Positions 1 through 6,290 of a DNA stretch of 16,352 nucleotides are shown here, piece by piece. Source of the DNA: VBCK01 sp036270655 (GTDB lineage: Bacteria; Pseudomonadota; Gammaproteobacteria; Burkholderiales; Burkholderiaceae_F); NCBI GenBank assembly GCA_036270655.1, contig DATBCD010000113.1, positions 1-16,352 of the forward strand, read 5' to 3'. The notes beneath the pieces were generated by a model. The model saw only the letters and a list, made by a program, of their open reading frames with translations. It did not search any database and was not told the origin of the DNA. A program made the translations under genes and the position numbers. How positions within the stretch are numbered: position 1 is the first letter of the stretch; every line of letters begins with the position of its first letter.

Positions 1-106
1 CTCTCCCGCTTGCGGGAGAGGGTCAGGGAGAGGGTGTGTGCAAGGGCAGGACGCCCGTATTGCAGACCCTCTCCCCCGGCCCCTCTCCCACGCTGTGGGA
101 GAGGGG
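1..106. repeat. REP-like hairpin pair (dispersed family, copy cluster 1)
   Basis: Two GC-rich hairpins face each other across about 40 bp. The first pairs positions 1-9 with 12-20 (ctctcccgc / gcgggagag). The second pairs 80-90 with 96-106 (cccctctccca / tgggagagggg). Each is followed or preceded by a gggagaggg-type tract, so the whole block is roughly an inverted repeat. The same core (cccctctcccgc / gcgggagagggg) recurs at 5609-5635, 5784-5810 and 12704-12729, which marks a dispersed REP/BIME-like family. The left end may be cut by the window edge. It lies downstream of cynS, where such elements usually sit. No REP-associated (RAYT) transposase gene is seen. Confidence 0.8.
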
Positions 107-153
107 AGTGTTCCGGGTGGAAACAACGTATTGCGAGTTCACAGCTAGGCGGC

Positions 154-166
154 GCGGCCGGGCCGC
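154..166. terminator. GC hairpin downstream of cynS, possible weak terminator
   Basis: A perfect 6-bp palindrome (gcggcc, 1-nt centre, ggccgc) lies about 37 bp beyond the cynS stop codon. No T-tract follows on the cynS strand, so an intrinsic terminator is doubtful. It could equally be an RNA-end stabiliser or chance in GC-rich DNA. Confidence 0.2.
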
Positions 167-202
167 CCGGTCATTGCCCTCGGTGAAACCCGCCGGTCCG
201 CG

Positions 203-646
203 TCAATACGTCTTGTACGGCAGGTATTTGCCCGACATCAGGATCGCGACGCGGTCCCCGGCCGGATCGGCCTCGCGCCGCAGATCCATCTTGAAGTCGA
301 TGGCGCTCATGATCCCGTCGCCGAACTCCTCGTGGATCAGCTCCTTGAAGGTCGTTCCGTAGACGTTCACGATTTCGTAGAACCGGTAAATCAGCGGGTC
401 GGTCGGCACGGTCGTGGGCAGGCTGCCCTTGCAGGGCACCACCATCAGCCATCGTTTCTCTTCGGCGTTCAGGCCGAACAGCTCGGCCACCACCTCCGCC
501 TGCTTCGCGTTCAACGTCATCTGGCCAAGACAGGCCGCGGTGACCCATTCCTTGCTCAGGCCCACCTTGTGGGCCACGTCGGACCACTTGAGCCCCTTGC
601 TTACCTTGGCCGCAATGATTTTTTCGGTGACATCCAGGCGGTCCAT
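203..646 (-). CDS. cynS: Cyanate hydratase (cyanase)
   Basis: Cyanase catalyses the bicarbonate-dependent breakdown of cyanate to ammonia and CO2 in the cytoplasm, as a decamer in known family members. The 147-residue length is close to the E. coli enzyme. The N-terminal half is the helical HTH-like domain (about 1-75, containing WSDVAHKVGLSKEW). The C-terminal catalytic half carries YRFYE, GDGIMSAI and GKYLP. The three catalytic residues known from E. coli correspond to Arg88, Glu91 and Ser114, all present. I chose the ATG at 646 because TGGGAG sits 8 nt upstream; an in-frame ATG at 691 would add 15 residues with no family support. No cynT carbonic anhydrase, cynX or cynR regulator is in the window. 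It lies 87 bp after ybeD, beyond a small hairpin (681-686 with 695-700), so it may be the last gene of that operon or have its own promoter. Confidence 0.96.
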   Translation of the reverse strand: MDRLDVTEKIIAAKVSKGLKWSDVAHKVGLSKEWVTAACLGQMTLNAKQAEVVAELFGLNAEEKRWLMVVPCKGSLPTTVPTDPLIYRFYEIVNVYGTTFKELIHEEFGDGIMSAIDFKMDLRREADPAGDRVAILMSGKYLPYKTY

Positions 647-733
647 GGCTCGATCTCCCACGTTGGTCGGTTGGCTGGAACCGGCCCGCAAAATGGCCGG
701 GCGTTTCGGCGTTGCGAGGGCGTCAAGCGGCGT

Positions 734-1000
734 TCACAGCACCACCCGCACCATCGGGTGGCGGGTCAGCTCCAGGTACAGCGCGTCGAGCTGGCTGCGC
801 GAGCGGGCGGTGATCGTCGCGCTGATCGACAGATACTTGCCGGCACGCGATTCGCGCACCTGGATCGAGGTGGTGTCGAAGTCGGGCGCGTGCGTTCGCA
901 GCACCTGCGCGATCGCCGTTTCGAACCCTTCCTGATTGATGCCGACGATCTTGATCGGAAAGTCGGTCGGATACTGGATCAGGCTTTCGGGCTCGGCCAT
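734..1000 (-). CDS. ybeD: YbeD-family (DUF493) small protein
   Basis: An 88-residue protein of the YbeD/DUF493 family, which has a ferredoxin-like alpha-beta fold related to ACT-type regulatory domains. Its molecular role is not established. Recognisable family features are the YPTDFPIKIVG start, the FETAIAQVLRTHAPDFD helix region, the S(R)AGKYLSISATITA strand and the RHPMVRVVL end. The start at 1000 is supported by GGAG 7 nt upstream; an upstream in-frame ATG (1021) would add seven unrelated residues. It lies 33 bp after dat on the same strand. In many proteobacteria this gene sits just before lipB, which suggests a link to lipoate attachment. Here the next gene downstream is cynS instead. 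Confidence 0.93.
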   Translation of the reverse strand: MAEPESLIQYPTDFPIKIVGINQEGFETAIAQVLRTHAPDFDTTSIQVRESRAGKYLSISATITARSRSQLDALYLELTRHPMVRVVL

Positions 1001-1033
1001 CGACGCACTCCGCGGCAGCAACTGCGTCTGATG

Positions 1034-1888
1034 CTACAGCGCCTCGATGGCCGCGTCGTAACCGCGCCGCAGCTGGCGGTACACCGGGCCGGGAACCCCG
1101 TTGCCGATCGGGCGTCCGTCGAGCTCGACGATCGGCAGCACCTCGCGCGTGGCGGCGCTCAGCATCAGCTCGTCGGCGTCGCGCACCTCGTCCATGGCGA
1201 TGATGCGGGCCTCGAATGGAATCGAGGCGCGCTCGCACAATTCCTGGATGAACCCGTACCGGATGCCCTCCAGGATCAGGTTGTCGCGCGGCGGCGCCAG
1301 CACGCGGCCGGCCTTGACCACCCACACGTTGCTGGCCGAACCCTCGGTCAGCCGTCCGTCGCGATGCTGAACGACCTCATCGAGCCCGCGATCGGCCGCC
1401 TGCTGGCGCGCCAGCACGGCCCCCAGCAGCGAGACCGACTTGATGTCGCAGCGCAGCCAGCGCTGATCGGGCACCGAAATCGTGCGCAGCCCGCGTTCCC
1501 GCTGCACCGCGCTGGGCCGGTTCAGCGGCGAGGCCATCGCGAACACGGTCGGCGCGACGTCGGCGGGGAAGGCGAAATCGCGCTTGGCCACCCCGCGCGT
1601 GACTTGCAGGTACACGACCAGGTCCTCGGCTGCCGAGGATTGAATCAGCCGCTGGACGATCGCGCGCCATTGCTCGCGCGCACGCGGATTGTCGATCCGG
1701 GTCTCGGCCAGGCTGCGCTGCAGGCGGTTCAGGTGCTCCTCGAGACGGAATGGCCGCTTGCGATAGGCCGGCACCACCTCATAGATGCCGTCGCCGAAGA
1801 TGAAGCCGCGATCCAGCACCGGGATGCGCGCGTTCGCGAGCGGCAGATACTCGCCGTTCAGGTAACACAGGGTGTCGTCTGCAGTCAT
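1034..1888 (-). CDS. dat: D-amino acid aminotransferase (PLP fold type IV)
   Basis: A 284-residue class IV aminotransferase. D-amino acid transaminases interconvert D-amino acids and 2-oxo acids, for example D-alanine with 2-oxoglutarate, supplying D-glutamate and D-alanine or degrading D-amino acids. Visible family features are RGFIFGDGIYEVV (about 27-39), YLQVTRG (93-99), RWLRCDIKS with the PLP lysine at Lys150, LLGAVLARQQA, and TEGSASNVW with Glu182 placed to pair with the cofactor pyridine nitrogen. The carboxylate-binding Tyr (Tyr36) and Arg (Arg103) of the Bacillus enzyme are conserved, but the residue matching its His100 is Phe105. A branched-chain aminotransferase or aminodeoxychorismate lyase is less likely given the RWLRCDIKS match. 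The ATG at 1888 has GAGGA 5 nt upstream. It follows the hydrolase by 26 bp. Confidence 0.92.
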   Translation of the reverse strand: MTADDTLCYLNGEYLPLANARIPVLDRGFIFGDGIYEVVPAYRKRPFRLEEHLNRLQRSLAETRIDNPRAREQWRAIVQRLIQSSAAEDLVVYLQVTRGVAKRDFAFPADVAPTVFAMASPLNRPSAVQRERGLRTISVPDQRWLRCDIKSVSLLGAVLARQQAADRGLDEVVQHRDGRLTEGSASNVWVVKAGRVLAPPRDNLILEGIRYGFIQELCERASIPFEARIIAMDEVRDADELMLSAATREVLPIVELDGRPIGNGVPGPVYRQLRRGYDAAIEAL

Positions 1889-1914
1889 GGCGTTCCTCGG
1901 TGGCTCGCGGGCGC

Positions 1915-2589
1915 TCAGGCCGCGCCGCCGACCCTGGATTCTGCCTCGGCGCCGAGCAGGTGGCGAATCACGAGTCGCTTCAGTATCAGCAGCCGGCGAT
2001 TGAAGAAGTGGTCGGTTGCGGGGACCACGACCACGGGCACCTCGCAATTCCTGGCCCACGCGAACACATCGGTCAGCGGGATCGTTTCGTCCTGTTCGCC
2101 GTGAATGACGAGCGCCTGCGTATCCACCGCAGGCATCGGCCACTTGCCCGCCGCCGCGCCCACCAGCACCAGGTGCCGCGCGGCGGCGCCCTTGGCCTGC
2201 AGTTGGGCGGCAGCCCGCGCGACCACGAAGGTTCCGAACGAGAATCCCGCCAGCGCGATCGGCCTGGCCGGCGCGGCCCCGGGCGCCGCCTCGGGCAGCC
2301 ACGAGACGCGCTCGATCAGGTACATCACGTCGTCCAGCTCGCCCCTTCCTTCGTCATGCTGACCTTCGGTGGCACCGACGCCGCGAAAGTTGGAACGCAC
2401 CGCCAGCCAGCCGAGGGAGGAAAACACCCGCGCCAGCGTCGAGACCACCTTGTTGTCGAGGCTGCCCCCGTACAGGGGGTGCGGGTGGCAGATATGGGCA
2501 ATACCGATCGGGGCGGCCGCGTCGGGCCAGTCCAGCGCCACCTCGATCTGGCCGGCCGGCCCCGGCACCAGGCGCCGCTCGGATCGCAC
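1915..2589 (-). CDS. Alpha/beta hydrolase (COG2945-like)
   Basis: A 224-residue cytoplasmic alpha/beta-hydrolase with no signal peptide. The catalytic triad is visible: the nucleophile elbow GFSFG with Ser117, the acid Asp167 in HGEQDETIP, and His194 in ATDHFFNRR. The early motif CHPHPLYGGSLDNKVV (about 34-49) and FRGVGATEG (68-76) are typical of the small COG2945 hydrolase group, whose substrates are mostly unknown. The start is uncertain. The GTG at 2589 is given here; a TTG at 2595 overlaps the ferredoxin TGA stop as TTGA and has AGG 5 nt upstream, giving two extra residues. Either way it is translationally coupled to the ferredoxin gene. No substrate can be named from sequence. Confidence 0.9.
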   Translation of the reverse strand: MRSERRLVPGPAGQIEVALDWPDAAAPIGIAHICHPHPLYGGSLDNKVVSTLARVFSSLGWLAVRSNFRGVGATEGQHDEGRGELDDVMYLIERVSWLPEAAPGAAPARPIALAGFSFGTFVVARAAAQLQAKGAAARHLVLVGAAAGKWPMPAVDTQALVIHGEQDETIPLTDVFAWARNCEVPVVVVPATDHFFNRRLLILKRLVIRHLLGAEAESRVGGAA

Positions 2590-2591
2590 GG

Positions 2592-2903
2592 TCAAGGCAG
2601 CCTGAGACGCTCGACGACCTGGCCATGCACCAGGTGCGACTCGATGATTTCGTCGATGTCCTTTTCGTCGAAGTACGTGTACCAGACGGCATCCGGATAC
2701 ACGACCAGGCAGGGGCCAAGATCGCACCGGTCCAGGCACCCGGAGCGGTTGATCCGGACGGCGCCCGGGCCGGACAGCCGCAGCGCCTTGATCCGGTCTT
2801 TCGCGTAAGCCTGCATCGCCTCGGAGCCCCGGTTGGCGCAACACGTTTCGCCGGTTTCGCGCCGATTGACGCAGAAGAAGACGTGCCGCTTGAAGTAACT
2901 CAT
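2592..2903 (-). CDS. Thioredoxin-like [2Fe-2S] ferredoxin
   Basis: A 103-residue electron carrier of the thioredoxin-fold [2Fe-2S] ferredoxin type (similar to the Aquifex/Clostridium family and the NuoE C-terminal domain). Cysteines are at 11, 21, 22, 56, 60 and 65. The pattern FFCVNRR...TCCANRG...SGCLDRCDLGPCLVVYPD matches the family, with Cys11, Cys21 or 22, Cys56 and Cys60 the likely cluster ligands. The C-terminal YTYFDEKDIDEIIESHL is also typical. It is the first clear gene of the leftward operon, and its stop overlaps or abuts the hydrolase start. The redox partner is not evident. No strong ribosome site precedes the ATG at 2903. Confidence 0.93.
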   Translation of the reverse strand: MSYFKRHVFFCVNRRETGETCCANRGSEAMQAYAKDRIKALRLSGPGAVRINRSGCLDRCDLGPCLVVYPDAVWYTYFDEKDIDEIIESHLVHGQVVERLRLP

Positions 2904-3182
2904 CGGGCGCTCAGTCCCCGTCCGCCGCCCCGGGGCGCGTCAGAACGTGGTACGCCGACCACCGCGGCATCGCGGTCGGCCAGCCAGTCGGCGGGTATTG
3001 GCGCGCCCGCGCCGAAAGGTGCAGTTTGGCCGATTCCATGCTTCTATCCACACAACGCATGATACGGATTCGCCCGAAACAGTGCCGGTTGCCGGATCGA
3101 TGCCGGCCGGGCCGGCCGCACTTCGGTGGTAAAGTCGCCGCGCGTTCAAGTCGATCAGGGTCATATCGGTTTCCCGACTCCG
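2904..3182. promoter_or_regulatory. Divergent control region between ferredoxin operon and birA operon
   Basis: This 279-bp gap separates divergent operons. A perfect palindrome (gccggcc, 1-nt centre, ggccggc) lies at 3102-3116. Eleven bases beyond it, tggtaaagt at 3127-3135 looks like an extended -10 element (TGN plus TAAAGT) for birA; no good -35 is visible. A short minus-strand frame (2911-3039, ATG start, 42 residues, GC-rich third positions) ends 7 nt before the ferredoxin ATG and could be a leader peptide. It lacks a ribosome site and I do not call it as a gene. A GTG at 3126 in the birA frame is a weaker start than the ATG at 3183. Confidence 0.45.
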
Positions 3183-4058
3183 ATGTCCGGTTCCAAAACG
3201 ACGGGCCGCGCGCCTGGTCAACTGCCGCTGGGGAGCGGATCCGCGTCACTGTTCGACGCACCGCTGTCGGGCGAGGCGATCGAGCGGGCGCTCGGCATGG
3301 CCGATTCGGTTCGGGTCCAGGTCGTCGAGCAGACCGGATCGACCAACGACGATCTGCTCGAGCTGGCGCGCCTGGCAGCTCCGGACCAGCCGACCGTGCG
3401 AGCGGCTCTGCACCAGTTTTCGGGTCGGGGACGGCACGGTCGGCGCTGGCATGACGCACGGGGCCGCGCGCTGTTGTTCTCGGTGATGACCTCCTGGATG
3501 CGCGATCCGGCGGCTGCTTCCGCGGTGACGCTGGCGTGCGGCATCTCGGTGGCCGAGGCGCTGCGCGTGCAAGGCATCGAGGCTCGCCTGAAATGGCCCA
3601 ACGATCTGCTGCTGTCGGACCGTAAGCTCGGGGGCATTCTGACCGAGCTGGCATTCGATGCGCTTGGGCGTGCCAGCCTGGTGGTGGGGGTGGGTTTGAA
3701 TTTGTGCCTGGATCCGGAAACGCGAGTGGCGATCGATCAGCCGGCGGCCGCTCTGGACGAGCGCATCGTCGAGACGCGGTTGGCGTCCGAGCGGGAAAAC
3801 TGGATCGGGCTGCTGGCAAGGGCGGTGCTGCAGGCGATCGGACGGTTCGAGGCTGAAGGGTTTGCGCCGTTTCGAGCGCGTTTCGAGGGGCTGTTCGCTT
3901 ACGCGGGCCGGCCGGTCGTTGTGTTGCAGGCGGGCCTGCCCACGCTGGCGGGCGTTCCCATCGGAGTCGATGGCGAAGGGCGCTTGCTGCTGTCCACCGA
4001 GTCCGGAATCGAGGCCGTTGCCAGTGGCGAACTGTCGCTGCGCCCAGCCGTCGCATGA
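3183..4058 (+). CDS. birA: Biotin--[acetyl-CoA-carboxylase] ligase, monofunctional type
   Basis: Biotin protein ligase activates biotin as biotinyl-5'-AMP and transfers it to the lysine of the acetyl-CoA carboxylase carrier protein BCCP. The 291-residue protein shows the family motifs in order: GSTND (52-56), GRGRHGRRW (81-89, the adenylate-binding loop), KWPND (137-141) with the catalytic lysine, KLGGIL (148-153) and VGVGLNL. A C-terminal SH3-like domain follows (about 240-285). The N-terminal DNA-binding HTH of E. coli BirA is absent, so it should not act as a biotin-operon repressor. The ATG at 3183 has no clear ribosome site; a GTG at 3126 would add 19 residues. Its stop overlaps the coaX start by 4 bp (ATGA). 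Confidence 0.95.
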   Translation: MSGSKTTGRAPGQLPLGSGSASLFDAPLSGEAIERALGMADSVRVQVVEQTGSTNDDLLELARLAAPDQPTVRAALHQFSGRGRHGRRWHDARGRALLFSVMTSWMRDPAAASAVTLACGISVAEALRVQGIEARLKWPNDLLLSDRKLGGILTELAFDALGRASLVVGVGLNLCLDPETRVAIDQPAAALDERIVETRLASERENWIGLLARAVLQAIGRFEAEGFAPFRARFEGLFAYAGRPVVVLQAGLPTLAGVPIGVDGEGRLLLSTESGIEAVASGELSLRPAVA

Positions 4059-4885
4059 CATGGCTGTTGCTCGATGCCGGTAACACCGCGCTGAAGTGGG
4101 CGCTGACCGGGCCGAACGAGCCTGATGCACTGGCCAGGGGCATTCTGGGCCTCGGTGCGGATTTCGCCGGAACGCTGGCCGGCACGCTGAAGGCCTCGCT
4201 TTTGGGCCTGCCGCCCGGGGTGGCGGCCGCTCCGCAGGCGATCGGATGCAGCGTCGCGTCGGACGCGGTGACGCGCGCGATTGCGATGGCGGTCGGCCCG
4301 CTGGTCTCGGGCGGCGTGCGCTGGTTGAGCTCCGAACCCCGCTTCGAACATGGCGGGGTCGCGCTGGTCAATGGCTACCGCGATCCGGGCCAGCTCGGCA
4401 CCGATCGCTGGCACGCGATGATCGCGGCCCGGCAGTCCTTCCCTCGACAGCCGCTGGTCGTCGTCTGTGCCGGCACTGCCACCACGGTGGATTCGGTCGA
4501 TTCGGCCGGACGATTCCTCGGCGGCGCGATCGCACCGGGCACTTCGCTGATGGCCGACAGCCTGGCGCGCGGCACCGCCAGACTGCCGCGCAGCACTGGC
4601 CGGCCGGTCGCAATGCCTGACAACACCGACGACGCAATCGCAACCGGCGTGGCCGATGCGCTGGCCGGCCTGGTCGAGCGGCGGGTTCGAGCGCTGGCAC
4701 GCGCCGCCGGCTCGCCACCCCAGCTGGTTCTGGCCGGCGGGCGCGTCGGCGAGCTGGCCTCCAGGCTCTGGCTCGGCGGCCAAGTCGCCGGCATCATGAT
4801 CGAAGAGCATCTGGTGCTGCGGGGGTTGTGGCTGCGGGCGTCCGCCGACTCCGCTGCCGGAGCCTCGCAGCCTGATCCGAGATGA
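4055..4885 (+). CDS. coaX: Type III pantothenate kinase
   Basis: It phosphorylates pantothenate, the first step of coenzyme A synthesis, and belongs to the ASKHA-fold type III family, which needs a monovalent cation and resists CoA feedback. The 276-residue protein starts with the phosphate-binding DAGNTALKW (7-15). It continues with GYRDPGQLGTDRW (107-119), where Asp117 is the likely catalytic aspartate, and CAGTATTVDSV (138-148), where Asp146 is the expected cation ligand. GGAIAPG follows, and LAGGRVGEL is near the C-terminus. It overlaps birA by ATGA at one end and the SPOR gene by ATGA at the other, so the three are translationally coupled. The birA-coaX pairing is common in betaproteobacteria. 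Confidence 0.95.
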   Translation: MTWLLLDAGNTALKWALTGPNEPDALARGILGLGADFAGTLAGTLKASLLGLPPGVAAAPQAIGCSVASDAVTRAIAMAVGPLVSGGVRWLSSEPRFEHGGVALVNGYRDPGQLGTDRWHAMIAARQSFPRQPLVVVCAGTATTVDSVDSAGRFLGGAIAPGTSLMADSLARGTARLPRSTGRPVAMPDNTDDAIATGVADALAGLVERRVRALARAAGSPPQLVLAGGRVGELASRLWLGGQVAGIMIEEHLVLRGLWLRASADSAAGASQPDPR

Positions 4886-5583
4886 GAAAGCTGTTTCTGC
4901 TGCTGATCCTGCTGAACCTGGCGCTGTTCGGCTGGCTGCAGGGCTTGTTCGGCACGTTTCCGGCCAGTGGCGGCGAGCCCTCCCGGCTCGAGCGGCAGAT
5001 CGCGGCCGAGCGGATCCGTGTGCTGACCGAGAGCGAGGCCCGGCAGGTCGAGAAGCGCGCCGGCGAGGCGAAGGCGGCCGCTGCGGCGCCACCTTTGTCG
5101 GACTCCACGATCGCCTGCGTGGAGATCGGCGACTTCGTGAGCGACGTCCAGCTGGCGCGCCTGCGGGAGAAGCTGGCCGAATTGAGGCTGACGGACCGCG
5201 CCAGCGAACAGACCAGGGGGCGCCCAGGCTGGTTCCTGGTGTACCTGCCGCCGGAGGACACCCTCGCCAGCGCGGAACAGCGGGCCGAGCAGCTGCGCAC
5301 GCAGGGTTTGAAGGATGTTCTGGTCTTCAAGGAGGAGGGCGCGCTGCATTTCGCGATCGGGCTGGGCTCGTTTCGCGACCGGGAGCTGGCGCGCAAGCAG
5401 GTCGTTCAGCTGGATCGACGCGGCGTCAAGGGCGCACGAGTGGCCGAAAATCCGACCACGGTGCGCACGACGCGCGTGCTGATCCGCGGCGCCGAGGCGG
5501 CGGTCATCCGGCAATTGGAAGAGGCGCAGAAGGATTTCCCGCAGCAGAAGCTGCGCCCGTGCAGCCCCGAGCCGGCGCCTTAG
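4882..5583 (+). CDS. SPOR-domain-like, single-pass membrane protein
   Basis: A 233-residue protein with an N-terminal hydrophobic segment (about residues 3-21, KLFLLLILLNLALFGWLQG). This reads as an uncleaved anchor placing the rest in the periplasm. A charged, Ala/Glu-rich linker (about 32-75) follows. The folded part (about 78-190) has two SPOR-like halves: CVEIGDFVSDVQLARLREKL...LKDVLVF, then FAIGLGSFRDRELARKQVVQLDRRGVKGARV. SPOR domains bind denuded peptidoglycan, often at division sites. The match here is by pattern, so the peptidoglycan role is inference. The C-terminal tail (CSPEPAP) is Pro-rich. It overlaps coaX by 4 bp and ends just before a strong hairpin at 5609-5635, which probably closes the operon transcript. 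Confidence 0.8.
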   Translation: MRKLFLLLILLNLALFGWLQGLFGTFPASGGEPSRLERQIAAERIRVLTESEARQVEKRAGEAKAAAAAPPLSDSTIACVEIGDFVSDVQLARLREKLAELRLTDRASEQTRGRPGWFLVYLPPEDTLASAEQRAEQLRTQGLKDVLVFKEEGALHFAIGLGSFRDRELARKQVVQLDRRGVKGARVAENPTTVRTTRVLIRGAEAAVIRQLEEAQKDFPQQKLRPCSPEPAP

Positions 5584-5596
5584 CCTTAATTCGACA

Positions 5597-5635
5597 CCCT
5601 CTCCCCCGCCCCTCTCCCGCAAAGCGGGAGAGGGG
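5597..5635. repeat. REP-like hairpin (copy 2a), possible operon-end structure
   Basis: A 12-bp perfect stem (cccctctcccgc at 5609-5620, aaa loop, gcgggagagggg at 5624-5635) is preceded by ccctctccccc. It begins 14 bp after the SPOR gene stop. There is no T-tract, so it would stabilise the 3' end rather than act as a classic intrinsic terminator. It is in inverted orientation to the copy at 5784-5823. Confidence 0.85.
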
Positions 5636-5656
5636 AGTTCAATCGCCGCTGGGTTG

Positions 5657-5783
5657 CCCGGCGGAGCTGAAACTCCACTTTCACCCGGCGGAACTGAAAC
5701 TCCACTTTCACCCGGCGGAACTGAAACTCCACTTTCACCCGGCGGAACTGAAACTCCACTTCCACCCTGGCGGGACTGAAACT
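5657..5783. repeat. Tandem array of 27-bp units
   Basis: Four full 27-bp units start at 5657, 5684, 5711 and 5738. A decayed fifth starts at 5765 and runs straight into the next REP-like hairpin. Units 2 and 3 are identical. Unit 1 has g for a at its tenth base, and unit 4 differs near its end (ttcca for tttca). Each unit contains tgaaactccactttca, a small inverted repeat (tgaaa / tttca). The array lies between convergent genes and flanking REP-like hairpins. An open plus-strand frame through it encodes a PAELKLHFH repeat, but this is not supported as a gene. Confidence 0.92.
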
Positions 5784-5823
5784 CCCCTCTCCCGCTTCGC
5801 GGGAGAGGGGGCGGGGGAGAGGG
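5784..5823. repeat. REP-like hairpin (copy 2b)
   Basis: A 12-bp perfect stem (cccctctcccgc at 5784-5795, ttc loop, gcgggagagggg at 5799-5810) is followed by gcgggggagaggg. It is inverted relative to copy 2a, giving a BIME-like pair around the 27-bp array. It ends 13 bp from the HIT gene stop codon and could serve the 3' end of that minus-strand operon. Confidence 0.85.
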
Positions 5824-5835
5824 CGCCAGCCGGAG

Positions 5836-6288
5836 TCACTCCACGAGCAGCTCAGCGATCCTCGCCCTCAACGCGGGAAGCCTCTGACGGCATCGCGCGA
5901 GCAGCGCGGGGTCCGGGTCGCGCTGGCGCGCACCCCAGATCGGGTTCGGAAAGTGCGCATCGTCGACGAAGCGCGCGATCACGTGCCAGTGCAGGTGCGG
6001 TACCTGGTTGCCGAGGCTGGCCAGGTTGATCTTGTCCGGTGCCACGATCTGGCGCAGAGCCGCTTCGGCCGCGTCGACCGCCGCCAGCAGGTGCGCACGC
6101 TGCGGCCGCGCCAGGTCGCTCATCTCGGTCACGTGCTCGTTCCAGATCACGCGCAGATAGGCCGGATAGTCGGGATCGTCGACCAGCACGACGCGCAACC
6201 GCGGGGCGCGTGCCACCAGGGCGCCGCCGTCGTCGCGGCACAGCGCGCACTGGGCACGCGGGTCGGGCGGCGACGCGGTCGGTGCCAT
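5836..6288 (-). CDS. HIT-family nucleotide-binding protein
   Basis: A 150-residue soluble protein of the histidine-triad superfamily (nucleotide hydrolases and transferases). The triad is complete in PHLHWHVIARF: His98, His100 (nucleophile position) and His102. CALC (14-17) near the N-terminus resembles the zinc-type Cys pair found in some HIT proteins. ARFVDDAHFPNPIWGAR after the triad is typical of a proteobacterial HIT subgroup. The exact substrate is unknown. The ATG at 6288 lies 2 bp after the stop of the large dehydrogenase gene, so the two are very likely co-transcribed and coupled. An in-frame ATG upstream at 6444 would overlap the dehydrogenase gene by about 150 bp and is rejected. 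Confidence 0.92.
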   Translation of the reverse strand: MAPTASPPDPRAQCALCRDDGGALVARAPRLRVVLVDDPDYPAYLRVIWNEHVTEMSDLARPQRAHLLAAVDAAEAALRQIVAPDKINLASLGNQVPHLHWHVIARFVDDAHFPNPIWGARQRDPDPALLARCRQRLPALRARIAELLVE

Positions 6289-6290
6289 GC

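Noticed and set aside
332..2104. A 590-codon plus-strand open frame antisense to cynS, ybeD and dat
   Set aside because: All three minus-strand genes have intact family motifs and ribosome sites; the plus frame is Arg/His/Gln-rich shadow sequence.
3126..3128. GTG start for birA, 19 codons upstream
   Set aside because: It overlaps the candidate -10 element and the added residues show no family similarity.
2911..4371. A 486-codon minus-strand open frame opposite birA and coaX
   Set aside because: It is rich in Pro, Arg and Ser with no motifs, while birA and coaX on the other strand are complete. Only its last 42 codons (2911-3039) fall outside them, and these lack a ribosome site.
5657..5783. 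Possible CRISPR array
   Set aside because: The 27-bp units abut with no spacers between them, and there are no cas genes.
5559..6029. Plus-strand frame encoding PAELKLHFH repeats
   Set aside because: The repeat peptide comes from the noncoding 27-bp array; the frame has no ribosome site and runs on antisense to the HIT gene.
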